A DNA stretch of 64,000 nucleotides, from the NCBI GenBank assembly GCA_038210135.1, contig JBBQWZ010000021.1, positions 37,944 through 101,943 of the forward strand, given 5' to 3'. The notes beneath the pieces are model-generated. The model saw nothing but the letters and a program-made list of their open reading frames with translations. It was not told where the DNA came from and ran no database searches. Origin of the DNA: JBBQWZ01 sp038210135. GTDB lineage: Bacteria; Acidobacteriota; Terriglobia; Bryobacterales; Bryobacteraceae. A program made the translations under genes and the position numbers. This document shows positions 15,056 to 23,691 of this stretch, in pieces; position 1 is the first letter of the stretch; every line of letters begins with the position of its first letter.

Positions 15056-16246
15056 ATGTCGAAGACCTCCGCACCCGATCCGAAGCGCGCCGCCGCGATC
15101 AAGTTCATCGTCTGTCTGGGCGTCGTCAGCCTGTTCGCCGACATGACCTATGAAGGCGCGCACAGCATCATCGGACCCTACCTCAAGGACCTTGGCGCCA
15201 GCGCCACCCAAGTCGGCATCATCGCCGGACTTGGTGAAATGTTCGCCGCCAGCCTGCGCCTCTTCTCCGGCCGCTTCGCCGATAAAACCCGCGCCTACTG
15301 GACCATCGCCATCTCCGGCTACCTGATCAACGTCCTGGTCGTCCCGGCCCTCGCTTTCGTTGGAAGCTGGCAAGCCGCCGCCCTGCTCGTGATCGCCGAA
15401 CGCACGGGCAAAAGCCTTCGCGGTCCGGCGCGCGATGTGCTGCTTTCCGAAGCCACCAAGGAAGTCGGCCATGGTTGGGGCTTCGGCCTGCACGCGGCCT
15501 TCGATCAAACCGGTGCCGTCCTCGGACCGCTTTTGATGTTCTTCGCCGTCGCCGAAACCAACCACTTCGGGCCCGCCTTTATCCGCCTCGGCATCCCCGC
15601 CGTGCTCGCGGTCGTCGCGTTGCTGCTCGCCCGCGCCTTCAATCCCGTGCAGGCCCCGCCGCCTCCGACCACCGAGACCAAGGCGATGCCTAGAGTCTTC
15701 TGGACTTACGTCGCCGCCGCCGGATTTCTCGCCTGCGGCTTCGTCGATTTCCCGCTGCTCGGCTTCCACTTCCAGAAAACCGGCCTCGTCGCGCCAGCCA
15801 CCATTCCTCTCCTCTATGCCGGAGCGATGGCCGTCAACGGAATCACCGCCCTGCTCTTCGGCCGCATGTTCGACAAGCTGGGAATCGGCGTCCTCGTCAC
15901 GGGAATCTTCATCTCGCTCTTTTCCCTGCCCTTCGGTTTCTTAGGAGGGGCCGCCGGAGTGTACGCGAGCATCGCCTGCTGGGCCGCCGGCATCGGAGCC
16001 CAGGACGCCTGCCTCCGCTCCGGCATCGCGCAAGTCGTCTCGATGAACAAACGAGGAAGCGCCTTCGGCAGCTTCAACGCCGTTTACGGAATCGCGTGGT
16101 TCGTCGGCAGCGCCACAATGGGCATCCTCTACGACATCTCGCTAGTCGCGCTAGTCGCCTTCGGAATCGTTATGCAACTCGCCGCCGCCGCGATGTTCCT
16201 AAGGCTCCGCAAGCCTTTGGAAGAAGCCGCCGCCGCGAACCGCTAG
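15056..16246 (+). CDS. MFS transporter
   Basis: 396 residues with about 11-12 hydrophobic segments in two halves. The loop after segment 2 reads GRFADKTRAYW, a relaxed form of the MFS motif A (G-x-L-x-D-R-x-G-R-R). ERTGKSLRGPARDVLLSEAT marks a subfamily often labelled 'MFS transporter' in Acidobacteriota, Myxococcota and Proteobacteria whose substrate is not known. It begins 24 bp after the GDT1-family gene in the same direction and may be co-transcribed with it. The terminal residues are polar (EEAAAANR). Confidence 0.87.
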   Translation: MSKTSAPDPKRAAAIKFIVCLGVVSLFADMTYEGAHSIIGPYLKDLGASATQVGIIAGLGEMFAASLRLFSGRFADKTRAYWTIAISGYLINVLVVPALAFVGSWQAAALLVIAERTGKSLRGPARDVLLSEATKEVGHGWGFGLHAAFDQTGAVLGPLLMFFAVAETNHFGPAFIRLGIPAVLAVVALLLARAFNPVQAPPPPTTETKAMPRVFWTYVAAAGFLACGFVDFPLLGFHFQKTGLVAPATIPLLYAGAMAVNGITALLFGRMFDKLGIGVLVTGIFISLFSLPFGFLGGAAGVYASIACWAAGIGAQDACLRSGIAQVVSMNKRGSAFGSFNAVYGIAWFVGSATMGILYDISLVALVAFGIVMQLAAAAMFLRLRKPLEEAAAANR

Positions 16247-16260
16247 CAATCCTCTGTCAG

Positions 16261-16280
16261 GCGTGACCGTGAGGTCACGC
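16261..16280. repeat. Dispersed hairpin element, fully paired E type
   Basis: Reads GCGTGACC GTGA GGTCACGC: a perfect 8-bp stem on a GNRA (GTGA) tetraloop. The GA of the other classes is kept on the left arm but is paired with TC on the right, so the mismatch is repaired. It lies 15 bp after the MFS stop. A near-identical copy is at 34378-34397. Confidence 0.65.
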
Positions 16281-16311
16281 GGGCTAACTCAACCGCACCG
16301 CGCGGATTGAA

Positions 16312-16370
16312 CCCGGAGCGTTAGCGACGGGACTTCCGGCTCTGATAACGCCGCGAGTTAAGGGCGGGAT
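16312..16370 (+). repeat. Dispersed hairpin elements, B type plus D-like
   Basis: B copy at 16312-16331: CCCG GA GC GTTA GC GA CGGG, flanked by TTGAA and AC. About 16 bases later a degenerate D hairpin (CCGC...GGCGGG) is followed by ATTCCCCTCGAT. The same B-then-D order is seen near 25972 and 50688. The spacer 16247-16558 holds only these elements and the E hairpin. Confidence 0.65.
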
Positions 16371-16558
16371 TCCCCTCGATCTCACACGCACTCGTAACGT
16401 CACGTTCACCCGTCTCATCGCCGAGAAGTATCGAAGAGGCGCACGATCTCGCACGAAGTGCCGCGCTGTAAGTGCCGCCCGCAACCAAACCGGACAAATT
16501 TCCATTCGCGAGTACAGTGACGCAACCGCCCCATTCCCCCAACGCTACACTCGATCCA

Positions 16559-17884
16559 ATGGACCTCGAAGCCCTCCGCCAGCGCTATCTCGACGAACTC
16601 CGCAATTCCGTCATCCCCTTCTGGATCCACCACGGCTTCGACCGCGAGCACGGCGGATTCTTCACCTGCCTGGACCGCGACGGCCAGGTCTTCGATGACC
16701 GCAAATACATCTGGATGCAGGGTCGCGCGGTGTGGAGTTTCTCCAAGTTCTACAACGAGCTCGATCGCAATTCCGAGTGGCTCGACATCGCCAAGGCCGG
16801 AGTCCAATTCCTCGAAGCGCACGCCTTCGACAGCCAAGGCCGATGCTGGTTCTCCACCTCGCGCGATGGATTGACCCCCACTGGATATCAACGCAAGCCC
16901 TACGCCGCCGTCTTCGTTTTCCTCGGCTACTGGGAGTACTTCAAAGCCTCCGGCGACTTCCGTTACCATACCCTCGCCCTCGCGCTGTTCGATCGAATCC
17001 GCGAATGGATCGCCGATCCGACCCTGCTCGGCCGTCCTTTGCCTGTCGCGCCCAACCTCGCCGATTGCATGGTGGTGCTTTCGATGGCGGTTGAGATCTC
17101 TACCGTTACTAGCGATCCGAAATACATCCAGATCATTCGCGATTCGATCGCCGCGGCCGAAACCTTTCTCGATCCCGATGCCCAGGTGCTGCTCGAAAAC
17201 ACGCCGGACGCAACGACTCCTGAAGGCCGCCTGTTCTGTCCCGGAAGCTCTATCGAGGTCGCTTGGTTTCTGATCCACGCCGAAACCTTGCTGCAAAATC
17301 ACGACGCTCTCGTTCTTGAAGGCAAGGACCGCCTCCCGCAGCACTACGCCAGGATTCGCAAATGGATCGACGTGATCGAGCGCTCGCTGGAACTCGGCTG
17401 GGACCGCCAATTCGGAGGCCTGTATTACTTTATGGACCTCCAAGGTAAGCCGACACTGCAGCTGGAATCCAGCATGAAGCTCTGGTGGCCACACACCGAG
17501 GCCATTTACGCCTGCGTGCTCGCGTTAATGGAAACGACCGAATACGCGGCGCGGATGCACAAGAAGGCTAACGCCGCCACAAAGAAGAACGCCACCCTCG
17601 TCAGCGCTCTGAACCCCGACCGTAAGGTAGGGGACCCCAAAAACTCCCGCTCCTACGCCGAACGCGCCGCCGACCTCGACCAGGAAATTCCCAAGTGGAC
17701 CGGCTGGCTCGAGCGTGTAGACGGCTACACGTTCGCGCACTTCGCCGACCCGGAACACGGCGAATGGTTCGGCTACTCGGACCGCCAGGGCAACCTCACC
17801 CACACGCTAAAAGGCAACAACTACAAAGGCTGTTTCCACGTCCCCCGCGCGCTGCTCTTCGCCGCCCACCGAATCCACAGATGA
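16559..17884 (+). CDS. AGE-family epimerase/isomerase with internal repeat element
   Basis: 441 residues, (alpha/alpha)6-barrel family of N-acylglucosamine 2-epimerase, mannose isomerase and cellobiose epimerase. Landmarks: FWIHHGFDREHGGFFT at the start, RKYIWMQGRAVWSFSKFYN, LCPGSSIE-like FCPGSSIEVAWFL, KLWWPHTEAI and the C-terminal DPEHGEWFGYSDRQG. These carry the conserved His and Glu of the active site. The family usually has about 400 residues. The excess is a 40-residue polar insert (about 330-372) holding ALNPDRKVGD, which is the translation of an A-type dispersed hairpin (17614-17633). The ATG at 16559 is chosen because the family starts with this helix; the frame upstream is repeat-derived. 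Confidence 0.88.
   Translation: MDLEALRQRYLDELRNSVIPFWIHHGFDREHGGFFTCLDRDGQVFDDRKYIWMQGRAVWSFSKFYNELDRNSEWLDIAKAGVQFLEAHAFDSQGRCWFSTSRDGLTPTGYQRKPYAAVFVFLGYWEYFKASGDFRYHTLALALFDRIREWIADPTLLGRPLPVAPNLADCMVVLSMAVEISTVTSDPKYIQIIRDSIAAAETFLDPDAQVLLENTPDATTPEGRLFCPGSSIEVAWFLIHAETLLQNHDALVLEGKDRLPQHYARIRKWIDVIERSLELGWDRQFGGLYYFMDLQGKPTLQLESSMKLWWPHTEAIYACVLALMETTEYAARMHKKANAATKKNATLVSALNPDRKVGDPKNSRSYAERAADLDQEIPKWTGWLERVDGYTFAHFADPEHGEWFGYSDRQGNLTHTLKGNNYKGCFHVPRALLFAAHRIHR
17614..17633 (+). repeat. A-type hairpin element inside a coding sequence
   Basis: Reads CCCC GA CC GTAA GG TA GGGG within the epimerase gene, in frame, coding for N-P-D-R-K-V-G-D. One GA is TA, so only part of the mismatch motif is kept. 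Flanks (CTGAA, AC) match the intergenic copies. Confidence 0.7.
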
Positions 17885-17888
17885 CGCG

Positions 17889-18269
17889 CTATTTCTCGAT
17901 TGGCAACCCAGCGGCCTGCCAATCCCGCCAACCGCCGGCGAGCGACAACACGTTCGTATAGCCCATTTTTTGGATGGAATCCGCAGCCAGCGCGGAACGG
18001 AATCCGCCGCCGCAATACAGCACCAGCTTCGCCGCCTTGTCCGGAATCCTGGTTTCGATATCCCGCTCGATGATTCCCTTCCCCACATGGACCGCGCCCG
18101 CCCCATGCCCGGCCGCGAATTCGTTGTCCTCACGAACGTCTACCAGCACGTGCGCCGTGCCCGATTCAGAGAGCGCCTTGTACTCGGCAATCGTAATTTC
18201 CCGCACGCGCGACTTCGCATCTTCGACCGCCGCCAAAAATCCGGCGTTGTGAGCTTTATGAGGTGTCAT
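17889..18269 (-). CDS. Rhodanese-like single-domain protein
   Basis: 126 residues, a single rhodanese domain. ITIAEYKALSESG opens it, VLVDVREDNEFAAGH is the conserved strand-turn, and the active loop is YCGGGFRSA with the catalytic cysteine C86, then GYTNVLSLAGGWRDW. It should carry sulfur as a persulfide on that cysteine in the cytoplasm. The loop CGGGFRS has six residues after Cys, as in sulfurtransferases. I start at the ATG at 18269; a GTG three codons upstream is also possible. It converges with the epimerase with a 4-bp gap; no sulfur-pathway gene adjoins. Confidence 0.87.
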   Translation of the reverse strand: MTPHKAHNAGFLAAVEDAKSRVREITIAEYKALSESGTAHVLVDVREDNEFAAGHGAGAVHVGKGIIERDIETRIPDKAAKLVLYCGGGFRSALAADSIQKMGYTNVLSLAGGWRDWQAAGLPIEK

Positions 18270-18343
18270 TGGCAACACCAGTGTAATTGCCGCTGCGAAG
18301 CGCCGCTACTCCGATTAGAGCATCAAGCGGGTTTTCGGGTGGT

Positions 18344-19639
18344 CTAGGCTCCGGCTCGGCTTTCTATCGCGGTCAGAATCTTGACCAGCCCGCGGGCAAC
18401 CGGTTCCAACAATTCCGGACCCGTAATGCGCTCCGGCAGATCACCCGGCATGTGATGGAGTGCGCTGCCGCCCGCGAATCCGAAGAACGGGTAGCCCGCT
18501 CTGGCGAGCACGATCATCTCGCCGCCGGGCCGGTCCGTAACGATCGGTTTCAAATCGGGGAGAGCGCGAAAGCCTTCGGTCGCCGCCGCTTCGAATTCTT
18601 TCGAGCTGTAGAGACGGCGGGCCGCTGAAGCGGTCGGCCGCTTTTCGAATCCAGTTGCGGTCTTTACGTAGTCGTAGGTCGCGATGCCCGCGCCTAAGTG
18701 GATCCAGCAAGTCACGTCTTTCGCCTTCGGGGCGATTTCGTGTACAAAATGTTCGATACCGACGCCGTGTAACTCGTGACCCGAAGACGCCGCGAACACA
18801 TAACCCATGTCCGTCCGCCGGCTCGCCGTCCAACGCGCCAGCGCCAACCACAACGCGATCCCCGGACCGCGCTCTCCCGCGCAATGGAACCACCCGCTCG
18901 ATGGCGTCGAAACCACCACCGTCCCCTTACCGCCATTTTTGCGGCCGACCACTTCGAATGCCTCGGCGTCCTGTTGATAGGCGCCGTCGATGAAAACTGA
19001 AGTGCGCGCGCCCTCGGACGCGGCCCGATCGAGAGCCAGCTCCGCCGACTGACCCACCAGCAAAATCGGAATCGGCCACTTGGCCGGGCCGGCTTCCGCG
19101 TTCAGCGTCACGAGCTCGCCGACGAGCGACTCGGTCACCACGACCACGGCCGCCGCGCCCGCTCGAATTACCGGATCAAGAATCTCCTGGACCTGCGAAT
19201 TCGGCGCCACGACTCCGGCTCGAATCAACGGAAATTTGACCAGCGCGATCTTGCCAGCGAGCTCCGCGCGCGCCGATCCCGGAACCAGCGGCCGCACGAC
19301 AGGCTCCGCCGTCACCGCTGGCCACCACAGCGGAAACGTAGCGAGGTCTTTCCCGCCAACTTGAAGCTGCGCCTTCTTCAGAAAGAACTGCTGCGTTCGG
19401 AACGGATGCAGTTTCGCGTCAAACTGCGCGCTCCGCAGTCCATGCATCAGCCATTTCGAAGTGCGGACATCCGCGTCTGTCGCAGTCCGGTGCTCGCCGA
19501 AGCCGGAATACGCGACTACATCTTTGAAGAGCACTGCGCCCTCGAGCGGGTCCGCGGCGGCGTGGCATCGAGGAGCAAACGCGGCCCCGGCCGCGGCCAG
19601 CATCGTCTCTCTGCGGGATAGACCAGTTAGTCGTCGCAT
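18344..19639 (-). CDS. M28-peptidase-like exported protein lacking metal ligands
   Basis: 431 residues. A Tat-type leader (LSRRETMLAAAGAAFA, R9-R10) suggests export folded. Residues about 110-225 resemble a PA (protease-associated) insert, including AGKIALVKFPL and AAAVVVVTE. The remainder follows the M28 aminopeptidase fold, but the zinc sites are gone: the place of the family's HxD (VVVGAHYDS) reads VVVSTPSSG (residues 241-249), the bridging Asp region reads GERGPG, and the catalytic Glu-Glu reads GHELHG. So it is probably a non-catalytic binding protein or uses another chemistry. It is monocistronic, divergent from the aminotransferase. Confidence 0.65.
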   Translation of the reverse strand: MRRLTGLSRRETMLAAAGAAFAPRCHAAADPLEGAVLFKDVVAYSGFGEHRTATDADVRTSKWLMHGLRSAQFDAKLHPFRTQQFFLKKAQLQVGGKDLATFPLWWPAVTAEPVVRPLVPGSARAELAGKIALVKFPLIRAGVVAPNSQVQEILDPVIRAGAAAVVVVTESLVGELVTLNAEAGPAKWPIPILLVGQSAELALDRAASEGARTSVFIDGAYQQDAEAFEVVGRKNGGKGTVVVSTPSSGWFHCAGERGPGIALWLALARWTASRRTDMGYVFAASSGHELHGVGIEHFVHEIAPKAKDVTCWIHLGAGIATYDYVKTATGFEKRPTASAARRLYSSKEFEAAATEGFRALPDLKPIVTDRPGGEMIVLARAGYPFFGFAGGSALHHMPGDLPERITGPELLEPVARGLVKILTAIESRAGA

Positions 19640-19741
19640 TCGTTGTTGCGATCAGCACACTACACTTTCCGCCGCCATGTCAAGACGCGCGCTGGCCGCG
19701 TTGTACTCTGAAAAGCAAACGAAAGTACGGAGGCCTTCGAC

Positions 19742-21040
19742 ATGGCATGGACCAATCGGCGAAATCAGGAACTGCGCGAGCGCGCGCGTAAGGTGATTCC
19801 CGGCGGCATGTACGGCCATCAATCCGCCGCGATGCTTCCAGTCGAGTTCCCGCAGTTCTTCGAGCGCGCGGAAGGAACGCGCCTCTGGGACGCCGACGGC
19901 AACGAGTACATCGACTATATGTGCGCCTACGGACCGAACCTGCTCGGCTACCGGCATGCCGCGGTCGAAGCCGCCGCGTCCGCACAGCAGTTGCTCGGTG
20001 ACACCATGACCGGGCCTTCCGGAATCATGGTGGATCTCGCGGAGAAGTTCGTCTCACTCGTCACACACGCGGCCTGGGTGGTCTTCTGTAAGAACGGCAC
20101 CGACGCCACCACCATGGCCATGACCGCCGCTCGCGCGCATACGCAAAAGCGGAAGATCCTGGTGGCGAAGAAGGCGTATCACGGAGCCGCGCCGTGGTGC
20201 ACGCCCATCCTCAATGGAACCGTCGCTGAAGAACGCGCGCACATCATCCAATACGAGTACAACAACCCGGCCAGTCTCGAGGACGCATTCCGCGCGGCGG
20301 GTGACGACGTCGCCGGAGTCTTTGCCTCGGCTTTCCGCCACGATGTGTTTGAAGATCAGGAACTACCTTCCGCCGAATATGCCAAGACCGCGCGTGCTCT
20401 TTGCGACCGCACCGGAGCGCTTCTGATCGTGGACGACATCCGCGCCGGATTCCGCGTCGCGCGCGATTGCAGTTGGTCCGTTGTCGGCGTCGAGCCAGAC
20501 CTGAGCACCTGGGGCAAAGCGATTGCGAACGGCTACGCGCTCTCTGCGCTCGCGGGGTCGGAAAAGGCGCGGACGGCGTTGCAAAGCATCTTCGTTACCG
20601 GCTCCTATTGGTTCCAGGCGATTCCCATGGCGGCCTCCATCGCGACTCTCGACGAGATTGAAAAATCGGATTACCTTGAACGCACCGAAACCACTGGGGC
20701 CATGTTGCGCGGGGGGCTTGCCGCGCAGGCTAAGAGCCACGGTTTCGGCTTGCGTCAGTCGGGTCCCGTGCAAATGCCGATGATCCTGTTTGACGACGAT
20801 CCGGACCTGCGCCTGGGCTATTGCTTTGTCACCGAAGCGCTTACGCGGGGCGTCTATCTGCATCCCACGCACAACAACTTCATCTGCGCCGCGCTGACTG
20901 AGGCCGACGTCGCTCTCACACTCGCCGCGACGGACGAAGCCTTTGCGATGCTCAAGAAGCGACGCGCTTCGCTCGGACCGGTTGAGCAACTGAAGGCTCG
21001 TCTTTCCCGTATGGCGCGACCCGGCATGGCGACCGCATGA
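19742..21040 (+). CDS. Class III PLP aminotransferase, GSA-aminomutase-like
   Basis: 432 residues. It has the class III fold: IPGGMYGHQ near the N terminus, LWDADGNEYIDYMCAYGPNL, FCKNGTDATTMAMTAARAHT (PLP phosphate site), LLIVDDIRAGFR (Asp contacting the PLP ring) and STWGKAIANGYALSAL, whose Lys forms the Schiff base. The closest labelled family is glutamate-1-semialdehyde 2,1-aminomutase, but no hem genes lie nearby. A membrane carrier gene overlaps its stop, so it more likely acts in a small secondary or catabolic pathway on an amino compound. GGAGG eight bases before the ATG fixes the start. Confidence 0.85.
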   Translation: MAWTNRRNQELRERARKVIPGGMYGHQSAAMLPVEFPQFFERAEGTRLWDADGNEYIDYMCAYGPNLLGYRHAAVEAAASAQQLLGDTMTGPSGIMVDLAEKFVSLVTHAAWVVFCKNGTDATTMAMTAARAHTQKRKILVAKKAYHGAAPWCTPILNGTVAEERAHIIQYEYNNPASLEDAFRAAGDDVAGVFASAFRHDVFEDQELPSAEYAKTARALCDRTGALLIVDDIRAGFRVARDCSWSVVGVEPDLSTWGKAIANGYALSALAGSEKARTALQSIFVTGSYWFQAIPMAASIATLDEIEKSDYLERTETTGAMLRGGLAAQAKSHGFGLRQSGPVQMPMILFDDDPDLRLGYCFVTEALTRGVYLHPTHNNFICAALTEADVALTLAATDEAFAMLKKRRASLGPVEQLKARLSRMARPGMATA

Positions 21041-22221
21041 GTGTGGTCGCCGCGAACACCGGCTTACCTCCGGCCGCGCGAAATACGGTAATCGCCGGGC
21101 TGTTTCTCGGCACCGTCGCGTTTATGATTACCGGCATTCAGCCGGTTCTACTCGGCGCGCTCGCGACCGAAAGCCGGATCAGCGAGGCGATGCTCGGCCG
21201 CGTGGCGTGGGCCGAAGTGATCGCACTCGCGCTCACTTCCGCCGTCGGGCCCAGCCTGCTCCGCTTCGGTTCCGCCCGGCGGACGATCGCAGTCGCGTGC
21301 TTCGTTCTCGCGCTCGCCAACGCCGTGGTGTTCTTCAGTCATGACACCGTGCTGCTGATTGGATCGCGCGTGCTGGCGGGAATCATGGAAGGCTTGCTGC
21401 TCGCGACCACTAACATCGCCATCACGCGCGGCCTACATCCGGAGCGCCTCAGCGCGCTGTTCCTGATGGTGTCCGCCATTCCGCAAGTGGCCGCCGCGTA
21501 CCTGCTGCCCGCCGCCATCATGCCGCGCTTCGGAGCGGATTCCGGTTTCGGCATTTTGTTCGTGCTGGCCGTGATGGGAATCGGCTTCGCGTTTCTGCTG
21601 GGGAATGAAATTCAGGACGCGCCGCCGCGCACGCAGACGACGAGAGTGTGGACGCCGGCCGTTCTCTTAGGTCTCGCCGGCGTGGTCCTGCAAAACGCGG
21701 GCAACGGAGCCGGGTGGGAATATCAGGCGCGCGTCGGCGAGCACCTTCATTTCTCGGGCGAGATCGTGGGAACCGCCATCGCGTCGGACCTGATCTTCCA
21801 AATCATCGGAACGCTGGCAGTGGCCTGGATCGCATGGCGGCTGCCGTTCCGCACGGTGCTCCTCTTGAGCTGCTTTATCCAAGCCGCCATCCTGATCGCC
21901 ATGAGTCAGGTGCAAACACCCTATGCCTACATTTCGATTTGCGCGCTGTTCGGCATGATGTGGCTGGGCGTGAATCCGTTCCAAGTCAGCCTGCTCGTAG
22001 CGTTGGATCCAACGCGCCAAGCCGCTCTCTTGCTCGCGTCGCTGCAACTGGTCGGCTTCGCCACCGGTCCGCTGATCTGCTCCTTTTTCGTGAGCACGGG
22101 AAATGTCGAAGCCGCCTTCCGCTGCGCGGCCGGCCTGATCCTGGTCAGCTTCATCCTATATGTAGCGGCGATGGCGGTCGCCAAATCGCAGCGAATCGCA
22201 AAAGCCGAAACGCAGCCGTAG
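21037..22221 (+). CDS. MFS transporter coupled to the aminotransferase
   Basis: 394 residues with about 12 hydrophobic segments. Its ATG overlaps the aminotransferase stop by four bases (21037-21040), so the two proteins are translationally coupled. The N-terminal half has FLGTVAFMITGIQPVLLGAL and LRFGSARRTIAVACF, the place of MFS motif A in an altered form. No substrate can be assigned from the sequence. The pairing suggests the carrier moves the aminotransferase's substrate or product. It ends just before a C-type hairpin element on the opposite strand. Confidence 0.85.
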   Translation: MSVVAANTGLPPAARNTVIAGLFLGTVAFMITGIQPVLLGALATESRISEAMLGRVAWAEVIALALTSAVGPSLLRFGSARRTIAVACFVLALANAVVFFSHDTVLLIGSRVLAGIMEGLLLATTNIAITRGLHPERLSALFLMVSAIPQVAAAYLLPAAIMPRFGADSGFGILFVLAVMGIGFAFLLGNEIQDAPPRTQTTRVWTPAVLLGLAGVVLQNAGNGAGWEYQARVGEHLHFSGEIVGTAIASDLIFQIIGTLAVAWIAWRLPFRTVLLLSCFIQAAILIAMSQVQTPYAYISICALFGMMWLGVNPFQVSLLVALDPTRQAALLLASLQLVGFATGPLICSFFVSTGNVEAAFRCAAGLILVSFILYVAAMAVAKSQRIAKAETQP

Positions 22222-22254
22222 GGCGTTCACGGACTGGGGGTGTGGAAAGAGGGT

Positions 22255-22274
22255 CCGCTCCTTTACAGTCGCGG
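22255..22274 (-). repeat. Dispersed hairpin element, C type with covaried inner stem
   Basis: On the minus strand it reads CCGC GA CT GTAA AG GA GCGG. The inner two base pairs are CT/AG instead of CC/GG, a compensating double change that keeps the fold. Left flank CACCGAA. A further inverted repeat (GTCCC...GGGAC) lies at about 22290-22310. Confidence 0.75.
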
Positions 22275-22470
22275 TTCGGTGCTGAACGCTGTGGTCCCTC
22301 GCTAACGGGACATTCCCATGCGGTCCAGTCCGGGGACCGGCGCGATCGGCATCAACGGATTGCTAACCGTTTCGCCGAAATGCTTAGAGAATTGGAAAAA
22401 AGGGTGCGATACTGGCCGGGTTCGAGCGGCATGCATTTGGCGTTGCGCTCGGCGAATAAGGAGATGGCTG

Positions 22471-23622
22471 GTGATAAAACGGAATCTGACCGGCGCATTG
22501 GGAATTCTAGTTCTCACGATGTGGACGCTGAGCGCGCAGGAAACTCCCTACAACGGGATCGCCGGCGACTTGGCGAACATCTATCGGCTGTCGAATGCGA
22601 AGACCTTCTCGATCAGTCCGGAGAATTTCACCGGTGAAAAAGGCAAAGGCGGCATGGCGACGGAGGGCACCGGCGCGGCTCCGGGAAAGGACCTCGGCAA
22701 GGGCTGGAAAATCAGCCCCTCGGTGATCGTGCAGCCGGGCGCTACCTTCACGCTCGGGGAGATCAGCGGGTCGGGATCGATCCAGCATATTTGGATGACG
22801 CCCACCGGCAACTGGAGACTGTCGATCCTCCGAATGTATTGGGACGACGAGAAGGAACCGTCGGTCGAAACGCCGGTGGGCGACTTCTTCGCGATGGGCT
22901 GGGGGAAGTACGCGCCGATCAATTCGCTCGCGGTCTGCGTGAACCCGGGTAGCGCGTTTAATTCATATTGGCCCATGCCGTTCCGTAAGAAGGCGCGCAT
23001 CACGCTCGAGAATATCGACCAGGTCCCGATGCGGGTTTACTATCAAATCGATTTCACGAAGACGACGATTCCATCGGACGCCGCCTATTTTCACGCGCAA
23101 TTCCGGCGCGTGAATCCGCTGCCTTTCAAGGACGTCTACACGCTGCTCGACGGCGTGAAGGGGCGCGGCCAGTACGTCGGCACGTACATGGCGTGGGGCG
23201 TGCGCAGCAATGGCTGGTGGGGTGAAGGCGAGATCAAGTTCTATATGGATGGCGACAAGGATTTCGCGACCATTGTCGGCACCGGGACTGAGGATTATTT
23301 TTGCGGATCCTACAATTTCGAAAATCAGGTGAAGCACGTCTACGAAGAATTCACGACCGCGTACGCGGGCCTCGCGCAAGTGATCAAGCCCGACGGACTC
23401 TATGTATCGCAGCAGCGATTCGGTCTGTACCGCTGGCACATTGTGGATCCGATCCGTTTTGAGAGCGATTTGAAAGTCACGATTCAGGCGCTGGGCTGGC
23501 GGGCCAACCGGACCTATCTTCCTTTGAAAGACGACATCGCGTCGGTGGCGTTCTGGTACCAGACGGAGCCGCATGCGGCGTTCCCGAAATTGCCGTCGCG
23601 CGAAAATCTGGAGACGAATTAG
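22471..23622 (+). CDS. DUF2961 protein (glycoside hydrolase family GH172 type)
   Basis: 383 residues from a GTG at 22471 with AAGGAG seven bases upstream; the ATG at 22318 in the same frame gives an unlikely charged leader. The start codes for a signal peptide (IKRNLTGALGILVLTMWTLSAQ). DUF2961 landmarks are LGEISGSGSIQHIWMT, VGDFFAMGWG, NSYWPMPFRKKARI and GTGTEDYFCGSYNF, whose Glu lies in the family's active site. Characterised members (GH172) act on fructofuranose disaccharides and D-arabinofuranosides as jelly-roll oligomers. Probably a periplasmic or secreted glycosidase; the substrate is not predictable here. Confidence 0.85.
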   Translation: MIKRNLTGALGILVLTMWTLSAQETPYNGIAGDLANIYRLSNAKTFSISPENFTGEKGKGGMATEGTGAAPGKDLGKGWKISPSVIVQPGATFTLGEISGSGSIQHIWMTPTGNWRLSILRMYWDDEKEPSVETPVGDFFAMGWGKYAPINSLAVCVNPGSAFNSYWPMPFRKKARITLENIDQVPMRVYYQIDFTKTTIPSDAAYFHAQFRRVNPLPFKDVYTLLDGVKGRGQYVGTYMAWGVRSNGWWGEGEIKFYMDGDKDFATIVGTGTEDYFCGSYNFENQVKHVYEEFTTAYAGLAQVIKPDGLYVSQQRFGLYRWHIVDPIRFESDLKVTIQALGWRANRTYLPLKDDIASVAFWYQTEPHAAFPKLPSRENLETN

Positions 23623-23691
23623 GCTCCGCGGTCGGACCTTGGAGCCCTTTCCCCCACCATTTCAAGACCGCCGCACCCTCAATGCGCCACG

